A stretch of DNA of 64,000 nucleotides, from assembly GCF_019285775.1 (NCBI RefSeq), contig NZ_CP079105.1:3542603-3606602 (forward strand), read 5' to 3'. The position numbers and the translations under genes were made by a program. The stretch's first letter is position 1; each line of letters starts with the position of its first letter. This DNA is from Skermania piniformis (GTDB lineage: Bacteria; Actinomycetota; Actinomycetes; Mycobacteriales; Mycobacteriaceae). This document shows, one piece after another, positions 25,192 through 34,158 of this stretch. The notes below the pieces were generated by a model. It did not search any database, was not told the origin of the DNA, and was given only the letters and a program-made list of their open reading frames with translations.

Positions 25192-26385
25192 TCAGGAGTC
25201 CGTTCCGACGACGGTGAAGTCGATTCCGGCAGAAGCGAGCCGTCGCAGGAGATTCTCGCCCATGGCAGTTGCGGTGGTGACCTGTCCGGAGGTCGGCGGG
25301 TTGTCGTCGAAGGCGAGGCTCATGGCCGCCTCAGACAGCATCTTTGCGGTCTCGGTGTAGCCCGGGTCGCCCCCACGCACCTGGGTATGTACCGTGCGGC
25401 CGCCGCCCTCGCCGACGAAGTCGACGGTGAACCAGGTCCGGTCGCGACGCTGCTGCGACGGCCCGTCACCCTGCGGAATCCGGTTACCGATGGCGCGGCG
25501 AGCAGCCGGTACCTGCACGGCGACGAGCGCGGCGGTGAAACCTGCGGCAGCGCCGAGGACGGTAACCGCGCGCCGGACGCCGGCGTAGTGCGAGTAGGTG
25601 AAGTCCGGGCCGTAGTCGGCGCGGGCGCGACCGGAGCGCTGCACGATTTCCGGGTCGATCGTGGGGAGCGGAATCAGCCAGGTATCCAGGATGCGATCGT
25701 GCCGGGGAGCGCCGAGCTTGGCGCGGACCCGGCGGTTCTGCGGCCGGGACTCGACGCGTTTGCGCTCGGTCGCCGCACGCTGCATGGCCGGCAGCCGCGA
25801 TAGCTGGCCGAGGCCCGAATGCAATGTGCCACCGGAGATCGCGGCATTGGTACGAAATACTCCGCGGACCGTGAGCGGGACGCCAGTTGGTAGCTGCTGC
25901 ACCGTATAGAGCGCTCCGAGGTCGTGCGGGATGGAATCGAAGCCACACGCGTGCACCAGCCGGGCCCCGGTCGATTGCGCCGTGGCATGGTGCTCGAGAT
26001 ACATCCGATCGACGAATTCGGGCTCGCCGGTGAGGTCCACGTAGTCGGTTCCCGCCGCGGCACAGGCCGCCACGAGCGGGCCGCCGTACTCCAGGTAGGG
26101 ACCGACCGTCGTGATCACGACCTGCGCCGACTCTGCCACGACCCGCAACGATGCAGAATCCGCCGAGTCCGCGTGCACCAGCGGCAGCTCACCCAAGCGG
26201 GGATCGATCCCGGCCAGTCGGTCGCGGACCGCCGCCAGCTTGGCCTGGTTACGCCCGGCCAAGGCCCAGCGGGCGGTGTCGGGCAGGTGCGCGGCCAGGT
26301 ACTCGGCGGTAAGACGGCCGGTGAAGCCGGTGGCACCGAAGAGCACGATGTCGAAAGCTCGATCGGTCGTACCGTCGGTGGTCAT
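25192..26385 (-). CDS. Saccharopine dehydrogenase-like / trans-acting enoyl reductase family protein
   Basis: 397 residues. An N-terminal Rossmann motif VLFGATGFTGRLTAEYLA (about 13-30) binds NAD(P). LAGRNQAKL, TVGPYLEYGGPLV and CAAAGTDYVDLTGEP follow, all signatures of the actinobacterial family that includes mycobacterial trans-acting enoyl reductases. A hydrophobic segment around residue 290 suggests membrane association. Start ATG 26385 follows AGGAGA. Likely role is reduction of a lipid or polyketide intermediate; substrate unknown. Confidence 0.85.
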   Translation of the reverse strand: MTTDGTTDRAFDIVLFGATGFTGRLTAEYLAAHLPDTARWALAGRNQAKLAAVRDRLAGIDPRLGELPLVHADSADSASLRVVAESAQVVITTVGPYLEYGGPLVAACAAAGTDYVDLTGEPEFVDRMYLEHHATAQSTGARLVHACGFDSIPHDLGALYTVQQLPTGVPLTVRGVFRTNAAISGGTLHSGLGQLSRLPAMQRAATERKRVESRPQNRRVRAKLGAPRHDRILDTWLIPLPTIDPEIVQRSGRARADYGPDFTYSHYAGVRRAVTVLGAAAGFTAALVAVQVPAARRAIGNRIPQGDGPSQQRRDRTWFTVDFVGEGGGRTVHTQVRGGDPGYTETAKMLSEAAMSLAFDDNPPTSGQVTTATAMGENLLRRLASAGIDFTVVGTDS

Positions 26386-26552
26386 GATCGGGTCTCCTGC
26401 GTACATATCGATGTCGACGATCGGCAAAGTTTGAGCCGACCGCAATGTTTGCGATGCATACATTACCCGAGCCGTCGGGCGCCGACACGTCCACGAACAG
26501 CGCAGCTGCGCCACCTGGGCGAACTCGGCCGTGCGCAAGTGATCCGCAAGTG

Positions 26553-26989
26553 CGGGCCCCAGCCAAGCATGCCAAGGGCGGCTGCATAGTCCGGCGGCTC
26601 AACAACCAAGCCCTCTTCACCAAAGACCTATGTCAACAAAGACCGAGCGTGGGGTGAGCTGGCCGAGCCGTTTCGGACGTTGGTGGATCCGGAAGCGAAG
26701 CGACGGCGACGGCGGAAGGGGCGAAGGGAGCAAACAAGGCGCCGGATGAACCGACGCCGAGCCCGACCGCCCGAGTCGCCAAAGACGGAGCGGCCAGCGG
26801 CGGCAGCTGCCGGTCGCAGCTACCGTCCCAACCGGATCCTATCGACCGATGAGATTGCGGATGTTGTCGAGCGGTACGAAGCCGGAGCTACCGTCGCCGA
26901 GCTGGCCAGCTCCTACCGCGCCCATCGGGAGACAATCAGTCGAGCACTCGCCAAGTCCGGCGTGGTCACGCGCTACCGCAAAGACAAGA
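26553..26989 (+). pseudogene. Serine recombinase C-terminal fragment
   Basis: Translation AKHAKGGCIVRRLNNQALFT then, after a frameshift, ELAEPFRTLVDPEAKRR matches the C-terminal region of the recombinase at 28341-30163. The tail adds a resolvase-type helix-turn-helix (STDEIADVVERYEAGATVAE, YRAHRETISRALAKSGV). It is cut at 26990 by an IS3 element. This is a second, related recombinase, now a remnant. Confidence 0.72.
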
Positions 26990-27016
26990 TGAACCGTCAC
27001 GGGTAAGGGACCGGCT

Positions 27017-27867
27017 TCAGGTGTTGACCAGCGCCGGTCGGCGTGCCGGGTTTTGAGCGTAGTGGGCGGTCTCGTACTCGACCGGGGTGAGGTAGTCCAG
27101 CCGTGAGTGCAGACGTGCGTTGTTGTACCAGTCGACCCGTTCCATGAGTGCGTACTCGACGTCGTCGACGGTCTTGAACGGCCCGTGCCGGCGCACGACC
27201 TCGGTCTTGAACAACCCGATGATCGACTCGGCGAGCGCGTTGCCATAGGCGTCGCCGACACTCCCGATCGACGCCGAGAGCCCTCGCAGAGCAAGGGATT
27301 CAGTGAACTTCACGGACGTGTATTGCGACCCGGCATCCCAGTGGTGGATCAGTCCGGGTTCGATCGGGCGCCCGTAGTGCTCGCGCCGCCAGACCGCCAT
27401 GTTGAGCGCTTTGGACACCAACCCGGTGGTCTTCGTACTCGACGTGGTCCACCCGACGATCGCGCGGGAGGAGGCGTCGAACACGAACGCGACGTAGGCC
27501 CAGCCGGTCCAGGTCGACACGTAGGTGAAGTCGGCGACCCACACCAGGTCCGGTGCCGCGGCGGTGAAGTCGCGGTTGAGCCGGTCACCGGCCCGCACAC
27601 CGTCCTTCGCGGGGATCGTCGTGCGCAGCGTGCGGCCTCTGACCACCCCGTTCATACCGAGATCGCGCATGATCCGGTCGACGGTGCAGAACGCCGCGTC
27701 GTGCTCGAGGTGTGCGTCGGCGACATCGCGAGCCGAGGCCGGCCGATAGCGGGCTTTGCGGGTAGGTCCGGGGTGCGATCTGGATGCCGTGCTCGGTGAG
27801 CGCGGCGCAGAGCGACTCGACGCCCTAGACCTGGCGGTACTGGTCGATGAAGCCGACGATCAACGGT
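27017..27867 (-). pseudogene. IS3-family transposase OrfB (stop and frameshift)
   Basis: The core from 27670 leftward is open: WVADFTYVSTW (Asp), HHWDAGSQY (Asp) and NALAESIIGLFKTE (Glu). Upstream, the start LIVGFIDQYRQV is followed by TAG, and after RTY the frame shifts. The full OrfB therefore cannot be made without suppression. Confidence 0.85.
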
Positions 27868-28177
27868 GTCGCGGGTCGAGCTCCCGCGCGAAAAAAGCCG
27901 ACGCCAACTTCACGATCTCGTTGGCCTGCTTAAGTTCTCGGTTCTCACGCCGCAACCGTTCGAGCTCGACCTGCTCGGCGGTCTGCATGGTCGGTGCCGA
28001 TGCCGACACTCCGGCCGACTGCGCCTTCACGATCCACAGCCGCAGCGTTTCGGGATGCACGTCGACCATCGAGCCGATCGCCTGGGCGGCCGCATACGCG
28101 GATCCGTACTCGTCCAACCGATCCAGAGCCAGCCGCAACGCCTTCTCACGAACCTCGGGCGGGTAACGCTTCGACAT
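27860..28177 (-). CDS. IS3-family transposase OrfA
   Basis: About 105 residues from ATG 28177 (MSKRYPPEVREKALRLALDR), with helix-turn-helix (VHPETLRLWIVKAQ) and a Leu-rich coil (VELERLRRENRELKQAN). It ends overlapping the orfB start in the usual IS3 arrangement. ATG 28186 or 28195 are alternative starts. Confidence 0.85.
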   Translation of the reverse strand: MSKRYPPEVREKALRLALDRLDEYGSAYAAAQAIGSMVDVHPETLRLWIVKAQSAGVSASAPTMQTAEQVELERLRRENRELKQANEIVKLASAFFARELDPRHR

Positions 28178-28340
28178 GGTGACCATCTTCCTCAAAATCG
28201 GAAGCGGTCCCCAACCCGTGACGGTTCAGAGTGCCGACCGGCACCGATCCCGATTCGCCGCTATCTGACTCTCCGCATATGTACGGCTTTCCGAGCTTCC
28301 CCGCCCGATCAGTGACCACAGCTCCGCAGGAGGCTCGACA

Positions 28341-30163
28341 ATGACCGCTATTGACGACCGCACCACACGCCTGACGGCAATCCCGCCAACGACCGCCGGG
28401 CCAGCGCCGATGATGGCGACCGCAACGGCCACGGCCGCCACCTACCTCCGCGTCAGTACCCGGGAGCAAGCGGAACGCGACGGCGAGCCAGAGGGGTACT
28501 CGCTGCCAGCGCAGCGGGAGGCCAATCGACGAAAGGCTGAGGCGCTGGGGGCGACGATCGTCGAGGAGTTCGCCGAACGCGGGGCCTCAGGAACCAAAGC
28601 TGAGTCGCGTCCGGAGCTGCAACGGCTGCTGCGCTATCTCCAGGAACACCACGTCGACTACGTCATCGTGCACAAAGTTGATCGGCTGGCGCGCAATCGG
28701 CTCGACGATGCTCAGATCCATGTGGCGATCAAGGAAGCCGGGGCGGAGTTGGTCTCGGCGACGGAGAACATTGACGAGACCCCAGCGGCATGTTGGTGCA
28801 CGGCATCATGAGTTCGATCGCTGAGTTCCACAGCCGGAACCTGGCGACTGAAGTCACCAAGGGCATGAGCCAGAAGGCGAAGGCGGGCGGCACCCCGGGC
28901 AAGGCTCCCCTCGGCTACCTGAACATCCGCCGGATTGCCGAGGACGGCAGCATCCTGCGCACCGTGGAAGTCGACCCGGTACGCGGTCCCTTGATCGCCT
29001 GGGCCTTCACGGCCTACGCGACTGGTGACTGGACGCTCAAAGCCATGACCATGGAGCTGGAACGGCGCGGGCTGACGACGAAGCCCGGTCGTACCAAGCC
29101 AGCCGTGCCGATCAAGTTCAACAGCCTGCACAAGATTCTGACCACGCCGTACTACCGCGGCGAGGTGGTCTACCAAGGGGCGCACTATCCCGGCAAACAT
29201 CAGCCGCTGACTGACCCCCTGACCTGGACGCGCGTCCAGCAGGTGCTGGCGTCTCACGCCACCGGCGAGAAGCAACGCACCCATCCGCACTACCTGAAGT
29301 CCAGCGTGTTCTGCGGCAACTGCGGCAGTCGCTTGATCATTACCAACAGCAAGAACCGTCAGGGCACGGTCTACCCGTACTTCATCTGCCTGGGCCGGCA
29401 TCAGAAGACCACCGACTGCCAGCAGAAGGCAGTGCTGATCGAACGAGTCGAAGAGCTGGTCGAAGCGCACTACGACCAGATCCAGCTCGACCCTGCGCTG
29501 GGCCGACGGATCGAGACCATGCTCCGAGCGGAACTACGCAGCCAGCACGCCAGCTCCGAGGCTGAGCAGCACGCCCTGACGACCCAGAAGACCAGGCTCG
29601 AAGACGAACAGCTCCGGCTGCTGCAAGCCCACTACGCGGGGGCAGTGCCCGTCGAGCTGCTCAAACGAGAGCAAGAACGAATGACCAACCAACTGGCCAG
29701 CATCGACGCCCGACTGACCAGCCTAAACGTCGAACGAAGCACCGTCGAGGGGCTGGTCGGACGAGCGCTGGAGTACGCGATTCACTGCGCCAGCGCGTAC
29801 CGACGCGCCAAGCATGCGAAGGGTGGTAGCACCGTTCGGCGGCTCTACAACCAAGCCCTGTTCACCAAGATCTATGTTGATGAGGACCGAGCCTGGGGTG
29901 AGTTGGCGGAGCCGTTTCGGACGGTGATGGATCCGGAGGTAAAGCGTGCGGCGAGGGCGGAAGGGACAAGCGGAGCGAACAGGGCACCGGAGGAACCAGT
30001 CCTTGGCCTGAACTCCAGCCCCGACGCGACCCGGTCGGTAGGCGAGGCTTACCTTGCTGAATTGGCAGTTAGAGAAACGAAAAAACCTGTGCTTGAGAGC
30101 ACAGGTTTGAAAGAGAGCATGTTGGTACCCCCTACGGGATTCGAACCCGCGCTACCGCCTTGA
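28341..30163 (+). pseudogene. Large serine recombinase with a frameshift
   Basis: The catalytic domain (ATYLRVSTREQ, Ser39; HKVDRLARNR) runs to about codon 148. Then a missing C in a CCCC run near 28785 shifts the frame. The rest is open from 28790: a recombinase domain (YLNIRRIAEDGS ... LTTPYYRGEVVYQG), a zinc ribbon (CGNCGSRL ... CLGRHQKTTDC) and a coiled-coil (about 29560-29760). The last 20 or so codons run through the antisense of tRNA-Glu (PPTGFEPALPP) and are not homologous. As read, it is inactive unless the frame is repaired. Confidence 0.82.
30083..30108 (-). terminator. tRNA-Glu terminator
   Basis: A 10-bp perfect stem (AAACCTGTGC/GCACAGGTTT) with a 6-base loop. On the minus strand it is followed by a T-run, immediately downstream of tRNA-Glu. 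A standard intrinsic terminator. Confidence 0.88.
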
Positions 30164-30198
30164 AAGGGCGGCGTCCTAGGCCACTAGACGAAGGGGGC
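30123..30198 (-). tRNA. tRNA-Glu (TTC)
   Basis: Cloverleaf of 73 nt plus encoded CCA. Acceptor stem GCCCCCT/AGGGGGT, anticodon stem CCGCC/GGCGG with loop CTTTCAA (anticodon TTC), T-loop TTCGAAT. Followed by an intrinsic terminator. Confidence 0.96.
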
Positions 30199-30272
30199 GC
30201 AACTCCGCGATGTGATCGCGGGATGCCGGACCAGCTTAGGGCAGGAGCGCCCCGACCCCAAACCGGTTTCGC

Positions 30273-30926
30273 TCAGCCGGTTACGGCCGGGTCGCGGCCC
30301 GACCGCCATCCGGTTCGCCGGAACTCTGCCAGCCAGTCCGGCGCCGCGACCGCGCGCAGGATCAATTCCAGCGTTTCCGTGTACCGGTCGCGCAGACTCG
30401 ACTCCGTCGCGCCGCTTCCCCACAGGTAACCCTGACCGACCAGGGCAGCGGACAGGGTCCGCGCGGCGCCGGCTACGTCGGTGCCGGACGCGAGCTTGCC
30501 GTCGGCCTCGGCTCGAGCCAGCAGCAGCGATACCGCGTCGATCCACACCTGGCTGCCGGCGTCGCCGTCGGCATGCAGGTCGGGCTCGGTGTGCATCCGG
30601 AAGTCGGCGCGGACCACCGGATCGGTCTCGAACAGCTCCGCCACCTCGTCCAGGACCAGGTGCAACGCCTCCAGCGGATCGACGTCGGAACGAGCCGACC
30701 ACCGGCCGACGATCTCCTCATGCCGCTCTCGAGCGGCGTCCATCACGGCTCGGGCCAGATCTTCCTTCGAGTCGAAGTGGAAATACAGCGCGCCCTTGGT
30801 GGCGTTGGATCCCGCGAGGATCCGGTTCAGCGATGCCGCCGCATACCCACTTCGACTGAACTCGGCCGCAGCCGACCCGATGATTGCCGCCCGGGTGCGA
30901 CGCGCGCGCTCTTGCTGCCTTGCCAA
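30273..30926 (-). CDS. TetR-family regulator (ScbR/gamma-butyrolactone receptor-like)
   Basis: 217 residues from TTG 30926, which follows GAGAGGTGG; an in-frame TTG at 30956 is a weaker alternative. The N-terminal HTH (ARQQERARRTRAAIIGSAAA ... GSNATKGALYFHFDSKEDLA) is close to ScbR/BarA-type receptors, which bind gamma-butyrolactones and control secondary metabolism. The C-terminal ligand domain (about 75-200) is complete. No biosynthetic partner gene is adjacent. Confidence 0.83.
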   Translation of the reverse strand: MARQQERARRTRAAIIGSAAAEFSRSGYAAASLNRILAGSNATKGALYFHFDSKEDLARAVMDAARERHEEIVGRWSARSDVDPLEALHLVLDEVAELFETDPVVRADFRMHTEPDLHADGDAGSQVWIDAVSLLLARAEADGKLASGTDVAGAARTLSAALVGQGYLWGSGATESSLRDRYTETLELILRAVAAPDWLAEFRRTGWRSGRDPAVTG

Positions 30927-30956
30927 GCGACATCCACCTCTCGAATCCGGCGCCAA

Positions 30957-31305
30957 CTAGGTCACTGAGGAAATACCCCGATGTCCGGGTCGTACCCATG
31001 CACGTGCCCGATCGGCTGCACCGTCCGACGTTGGCGACCGGTCGACGAAACGAGCAGGCACGAGGCCGGAAAACACACCGGGTGGTATAGTTCCTCCACC
31101 TGGACATGCCGAACCGGCACACCCAGGTCGCAATCGAACACTCGAATCACTAGAACACTCGAATCACACAGTCACCAGACCGCGGCGTCGACCGTCCATG
31201 CCGTCGACGACAACGACCTCTTCGCATCCGACCCCAAGCCGCGCAGACTAGCTAGCCTCCGCGGCTTTTCGGCCGGGTTGCTCGCCTTTCGACAGGCAAG
31301 CCACG
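30957..31305. other. Intergenic region with short tandem repeat
   Basis: 349 bp without a gene. A 17-bp unit (AACACTCGAATCACTAG) is repeated twice at 31137-31170. The rightward frame crossing this region ends in the antisense of tRNA-Lys and is not coding. Confidence 0.45.
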
Positions 31306-31378
31306 TGCCCCCCGTAGGGCTCGAACCTACGACCTATGGATTAAAAGTCCACAGCTCTACCAACTGAGCTAGAGGGGC
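31306..31378 (-). tRNA. tRNA-Lys (TTT)
   Basis: 73-nt cloverleaf. Acceptor GCCCCTC/GGGGGGC with one T-G pair, anticodon loop CTTTTAA giving TTT, T-loop TTCGAGC. CCA not encoded. Confidence 0.95.
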
Positions 31379-31547
31379 TCGGGGCCAAAGCGTACCTGAC
31401 CAGCCCGCCATATCCGGCGCCATGCCGAAGCGCCGGGGCCGCGTTCGCTGCCGTCGCGCGATGCCCGACGACCGGCCTGGCCGGAGGCTATTGCAGCTGC
31501 AAACTATACAGACCGGCCGGTCGCATCAGCATCGTTATCCTGGACAC

Positions 31548-32090
31548 GTGCGCGCGCTCGTCCATCTGCTTTTGTTCGCCTCCGGAATCGCGGTCGGGTT
31601 CGGCGGCCTTCTGCCGCTACTCGGCGATGTCGAGTTCCGTGACATCACCTTGACCGTTCTTCGCGACGGCTTTCCGGATCAACCGACGCTGGAGCAACTC
31701 GGCGCGGTCAACGCATCCGTCACCAACTCGGCCACCCTGCCCATGTTGGTGGCAGCCGTGCTGATCGTGCTCGGTGGGCTCACCGGCGCCCGATTCCTCG
31801 CCTGGCTCGGCGTGCTGACCGGGTTCGCCACGGTGGGACTGACGATCTGGCGGGTCGCGGAACCGCTCGGCGAGGTGATTCGCGCCAGCTACCCCGACCT
31901 GATCCACCCGTGGGGCGTCGCCCTGGTCGGCGGCGGATTGTTGGTCGCCCTGCTGGCACTGATGGCCCCCCGAGAACGCCGCCTGGCCACCCGAGAACGC
32001 TTCCTAGCCCAACGGGAACGCCGCCTGGCCCAACGGGAACGCCGCCTGGCCCCGGGAGAACGCCGCCGCTTCCTGTGGCGCCGGCGCTAG
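31548..32090 (+). CDS. Membrane protein with RERRLA repeat tail
   Basis: 180 residues, three or four hydrophobic spans (near 5-25, 65-85, 88-105 and 125-145). It ends in a highly basic cytosolic tail made of a 7-residue unit (RERRLAx) repeated about four to five times. GTG 31548 has TATCCT about seven bases upstream (31537-31542), so the mRNA may be leaderless. No family recognised. The tail could bind nucleic acid or phospholipid head groups, which is speculation. Confidence 0.7.
   Translation: MRALVHLLLFASGIAVGFGGLLPLLGDVEFRDITLTVLRDGFPDQPTLEQLGAVNASVTNSATLPMLVAAVLIVLGGLTGARFLAWLGVLTGFATVGLTIWRVAEPLGEVIRASYPDLIHPWGVALVGGGLLVALLALMAPRERRLATRERFLAQRERRLAQRERRLAPGERRRFLWRRR
31971..32064 (+). 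repeat. 21-bp tandem repeats in coding tail
   Basis: Four to five imperfect copies of a 21-bp unit (GAACGCCGCCTGGCC core) encode the basic RERRLAx heptads. Such in-frame repeats often vary in number between strains. Confidence 0.7.
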
Positions 32091-32213
32091 CCGGGCCGGC
32101 CGGAAACCCGGAGCACCGAAACGCTTCTGCAAACACCGGGCGCGCACTGCGACTACCCTGGTCGGCGAACCGGTGCGCAACGGGTGTGCACCCCGAGGAC
32201 TGAGCGGGCGCGA

Positions 32214-32834
32214 ATGGCATCCATCGAAGATCTTCTGTCCCAGATTCCGGTCAAGCAGATCGCCGATCAACTCGGCGTCGACGAATCGACCGCGTCGACC
32301 GCGGTCCGGGCGGTAGTGCCGACCCTGGTCGGCGGCATGCAGGCGAACGCGCAGGACTCGGCCGGTGAGACCTCGCTGCAGAACGCAGTGGACTCGCACA
32401 CCGGCGAGCTGCTCGACGGCGGCGTCGAGGTGTCCCAGGTGGACACCGCGGACGGCGCGAAGATCGTCAACCACGTCTTCGGTAGCCAGACCGACCAGGT
32501 GGTCAACACCCTCGGCAATGTCGGCGGAGTCAGCAGCGACCTGATCAAGCGACTCCTCCCGATCGTCGCACCGATCGTGCTCTCCTATATCGCCAAGCAA
32601 CTCAGCGCCAGCGCCGGCGGGGCTGCCGCCGCTCCCGCCCAGCAACCGCAAGCAGCGGGCGCCGGCGGCGGTGGACTCGGCGACATCCTGGGCAGCATCC
32701 TGGGCGGAAGCAGCGGCGCAGCCAATGCCGGCGGCGGTGCACTGGGCAGTGTCCTCGGCAGCGTGCTCGGGGGCAGCAACAGCGGAGCACTCGGCAGCAT
32801 CCTGGGCGGTCTCCTCGGCGGCGGCCGACGCTGA
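32214..32834 (+). CDS. DUF937 protein
   Basis: 206 residues from ATG 32214. N-terminal region SIEDLLSQIPVKQIADQLGV ... VRAVVPTLVGGMQANAQ and VSQVDTADGAKIVNHVFG match the DUF937 family. The C terminus is Gly/Ala-rich (GGLGDILGSILGG repeats). Secretion is not evident. DUF937 proteins have no firm function; some are proposed structural or nucleoid-associated. Confidence 0.85.
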   Translation: MASIEDLLSQIPVKQIADQLGVDESTASTAVRAVVPTLVGGMQANAQDSAGETSLQNAVDSHTGELLDGGVEVSQVDTADGAKIVNHVFGSQTDQVVNTLGNVGGVSSDLIKRLLPIVAPIVLSYIAKQLSASAGGAAAAPAQQPQAAGAGGGGLGDILGSILGGSSGAANAGGGALGSVLGSVLGGSNSGALGSILGGLLGGGRR

Positions 32835-33016
32835 ACCGCCCCGACCGGCCGGGGCATGGACCCCGCTGGCGACGTGCGGGCCGGCGTCCACACGTTTCAC
32901 TGGGCACTTACGGTGCCGTAGGCTGAGCTGGCGACGTCCACCCGCGAAGCCGAGGTGTATACGCGATCGGCGTACGTGGACGTATGAGGAGCCGACACCG
33001 AAGGGGCATTTTTTAC

Positions 33017-33979
33017 ATGACGCGCGACCTAACTCAGCTGGAGCTGCTGACCGAGCTGGCTCCGGTTGCCGAGGAGAACGTCAACCGGCACCTGTCGATG
33101 GCCAAGGAGTGGCACCCGCACGATTACATCCCTTGGGACGAGGGCCGCAACTTTGCTGCGCTCGGCGGTGAGGACTGGAGTCCGGAGCAGTCGCGGCTGA
33201 CCGAGGTGGCGAAAGCCGCGATGATCACCAACCTGCTCACCGAGGATAATCTGCCCTCCTATCACCGCGAGCTGGCCGAGAACTTCGCCCAGGACGGGCC
33301 GTGGGGCACCTGGGTCGGTCGGTGGACCGCCGAGGAGAACCGACACGGCATCGTGATGCGGGACTACCTGGTGGTCACTCGTGCGGTCGATCCGGTCCAG
33401 CTCGAGCAGTTCCGCATGGAGCACATGACCAACGGCTACTCGACCCCCGACGTAGACGATATCGGCGCCAGCTTCCTCTACTCGGTCGCCTACGTGACGT
33501 TCCAGGAGCTGGCCACCCGCGTCAGTCACCGCAACACCGGCAAGGTGTGTGCCGACCCGATCGCCGATCGCATGCTGCAACGCATCGCGGCGGACGAGAA
33601 CCTGCACATGATCTTCTATCGGAATCTGGCGGCCGCGTCGCTCGATCTGGTTCCGGACCAGACGCTGGAGGCGATGACGCTGATCATCAAGAACTTCCAG
33701 ATGCCCGGCGCCGGAATGCCGAACTGGCGCCGCAATGGCGTCCTGATGGCCAAGCACGGCATCTACGACCTGCGGCAGCATCTGGAGGAAGTGCTGATGC
33801 CGGTGTTGCGTAAGTGGAACATCTTCGAGCGCGACGACTTCGGCCCGCGCGGAGAGAAGGCCCGCGAGGAGCTCGGCGAATTCCTGGGGAAGCTGGAGAA
33901 AGACGTCCTCCGGTTCGAGGAACAGCGCGATCGGATGTTGGCTCGCGAAGCCAGCAAGCGGGAACGAGTGGCGGTCTGA
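33017..33979 (+). CDS. desA1: Acyl-[ACP] desaturase DesA1-like
   Basis: 320 residues, soluble ferritin-like diiron enzyme that inserts a double bond into acyl-ACP, feeding mycolic or unsaturated fatty acid synthesis. Iron ligands can be placed at Glu76 (TEDNLPSYH), Glu107/His110 (EENRH), Glu164 (FQELATR) and Glu194/His197 (DENLH). ATG 33017 follows AAGGGG with longish spacing; the start matches family N-termini. Next to dusB in M. tuberculosis; here a catabolic cluster separates them. Confidence 0.93.
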   Translation: MTRDLTQLELLTELAPVAEENVNRHLSMAKEWHPHDYIPWDEGRNFAALGGEDWSPEQSRLTEVAKAAMITNLLTEDNLPSYHRELAENFAQDGPWGTWVGRWTAEENRHGIVMRDYLVVTRAVDPVQLEQFRMEHMTNGYSTPDVDDIGASFLYSVAYVTFQELATRVSHRNTGKVCADPIADRMLQRIAADENLHMIFYRNLAAASLDLVPDQTLEAMTLIIKNFQMPGAGMPNWRRNGVLMAKHGIYDLRQHLEEVLMPVLRKWNIFERDDFGPRGEKAREELGEFLGKLEKDVLRFEEQRDRMLAREASKRERVAV

Positions 33980-33998
33980 CCGCTGCCGTCGAACTCCG

Positions 33999-34029
33999 AA
34001 CGGACCGGGCCGATCAGGCCCGGTCCGTT
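33999..34029 (+). terminator. desA1 terminator
   Basis: A 13-bp perfect stem (AACGGACCGGGCC and its complement) with loop GATCA, followed by TTTTG, 20 bp after the desA1 stop. A strong intrinsic terminator. Confidence 0.9.
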
Positions 34030-34158
34030 TTGTCGTAACGGGCCCGGCGTCCGTTCGGTCCACGTGTGTCGGTCACCACAGGGCGAAATGTAGACGGCGC
34101 TCACATAAGCATCTAGGCTAATGTGGACGCCGCAAACATCGCCGTCCGAGGAGTTCCG

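Larger units (their letters stand above)
26990..28228 (-). mobile_element. IS3-family element (degenerate)
   Basis: 1,239 bp with imperfect terminal inverted repeats of about 28 bp starting TGAACCGTCACGGGT (26990 onward, and ending 28228). Target duplication not clear. It carries an intact orfA and a damaged orfB, and lies between the two serine recombinase loci. Confidence 0.82.

Noticed and set aside
30120-30163. C-terminal coding of the serine recombinase (PPTGFEPALPP)
   Set aside because: This is the antisense of tRNA-Glu read as protein, a well-known artefact; similar tails occur over tRNA-Phe and tRNA-Lys.
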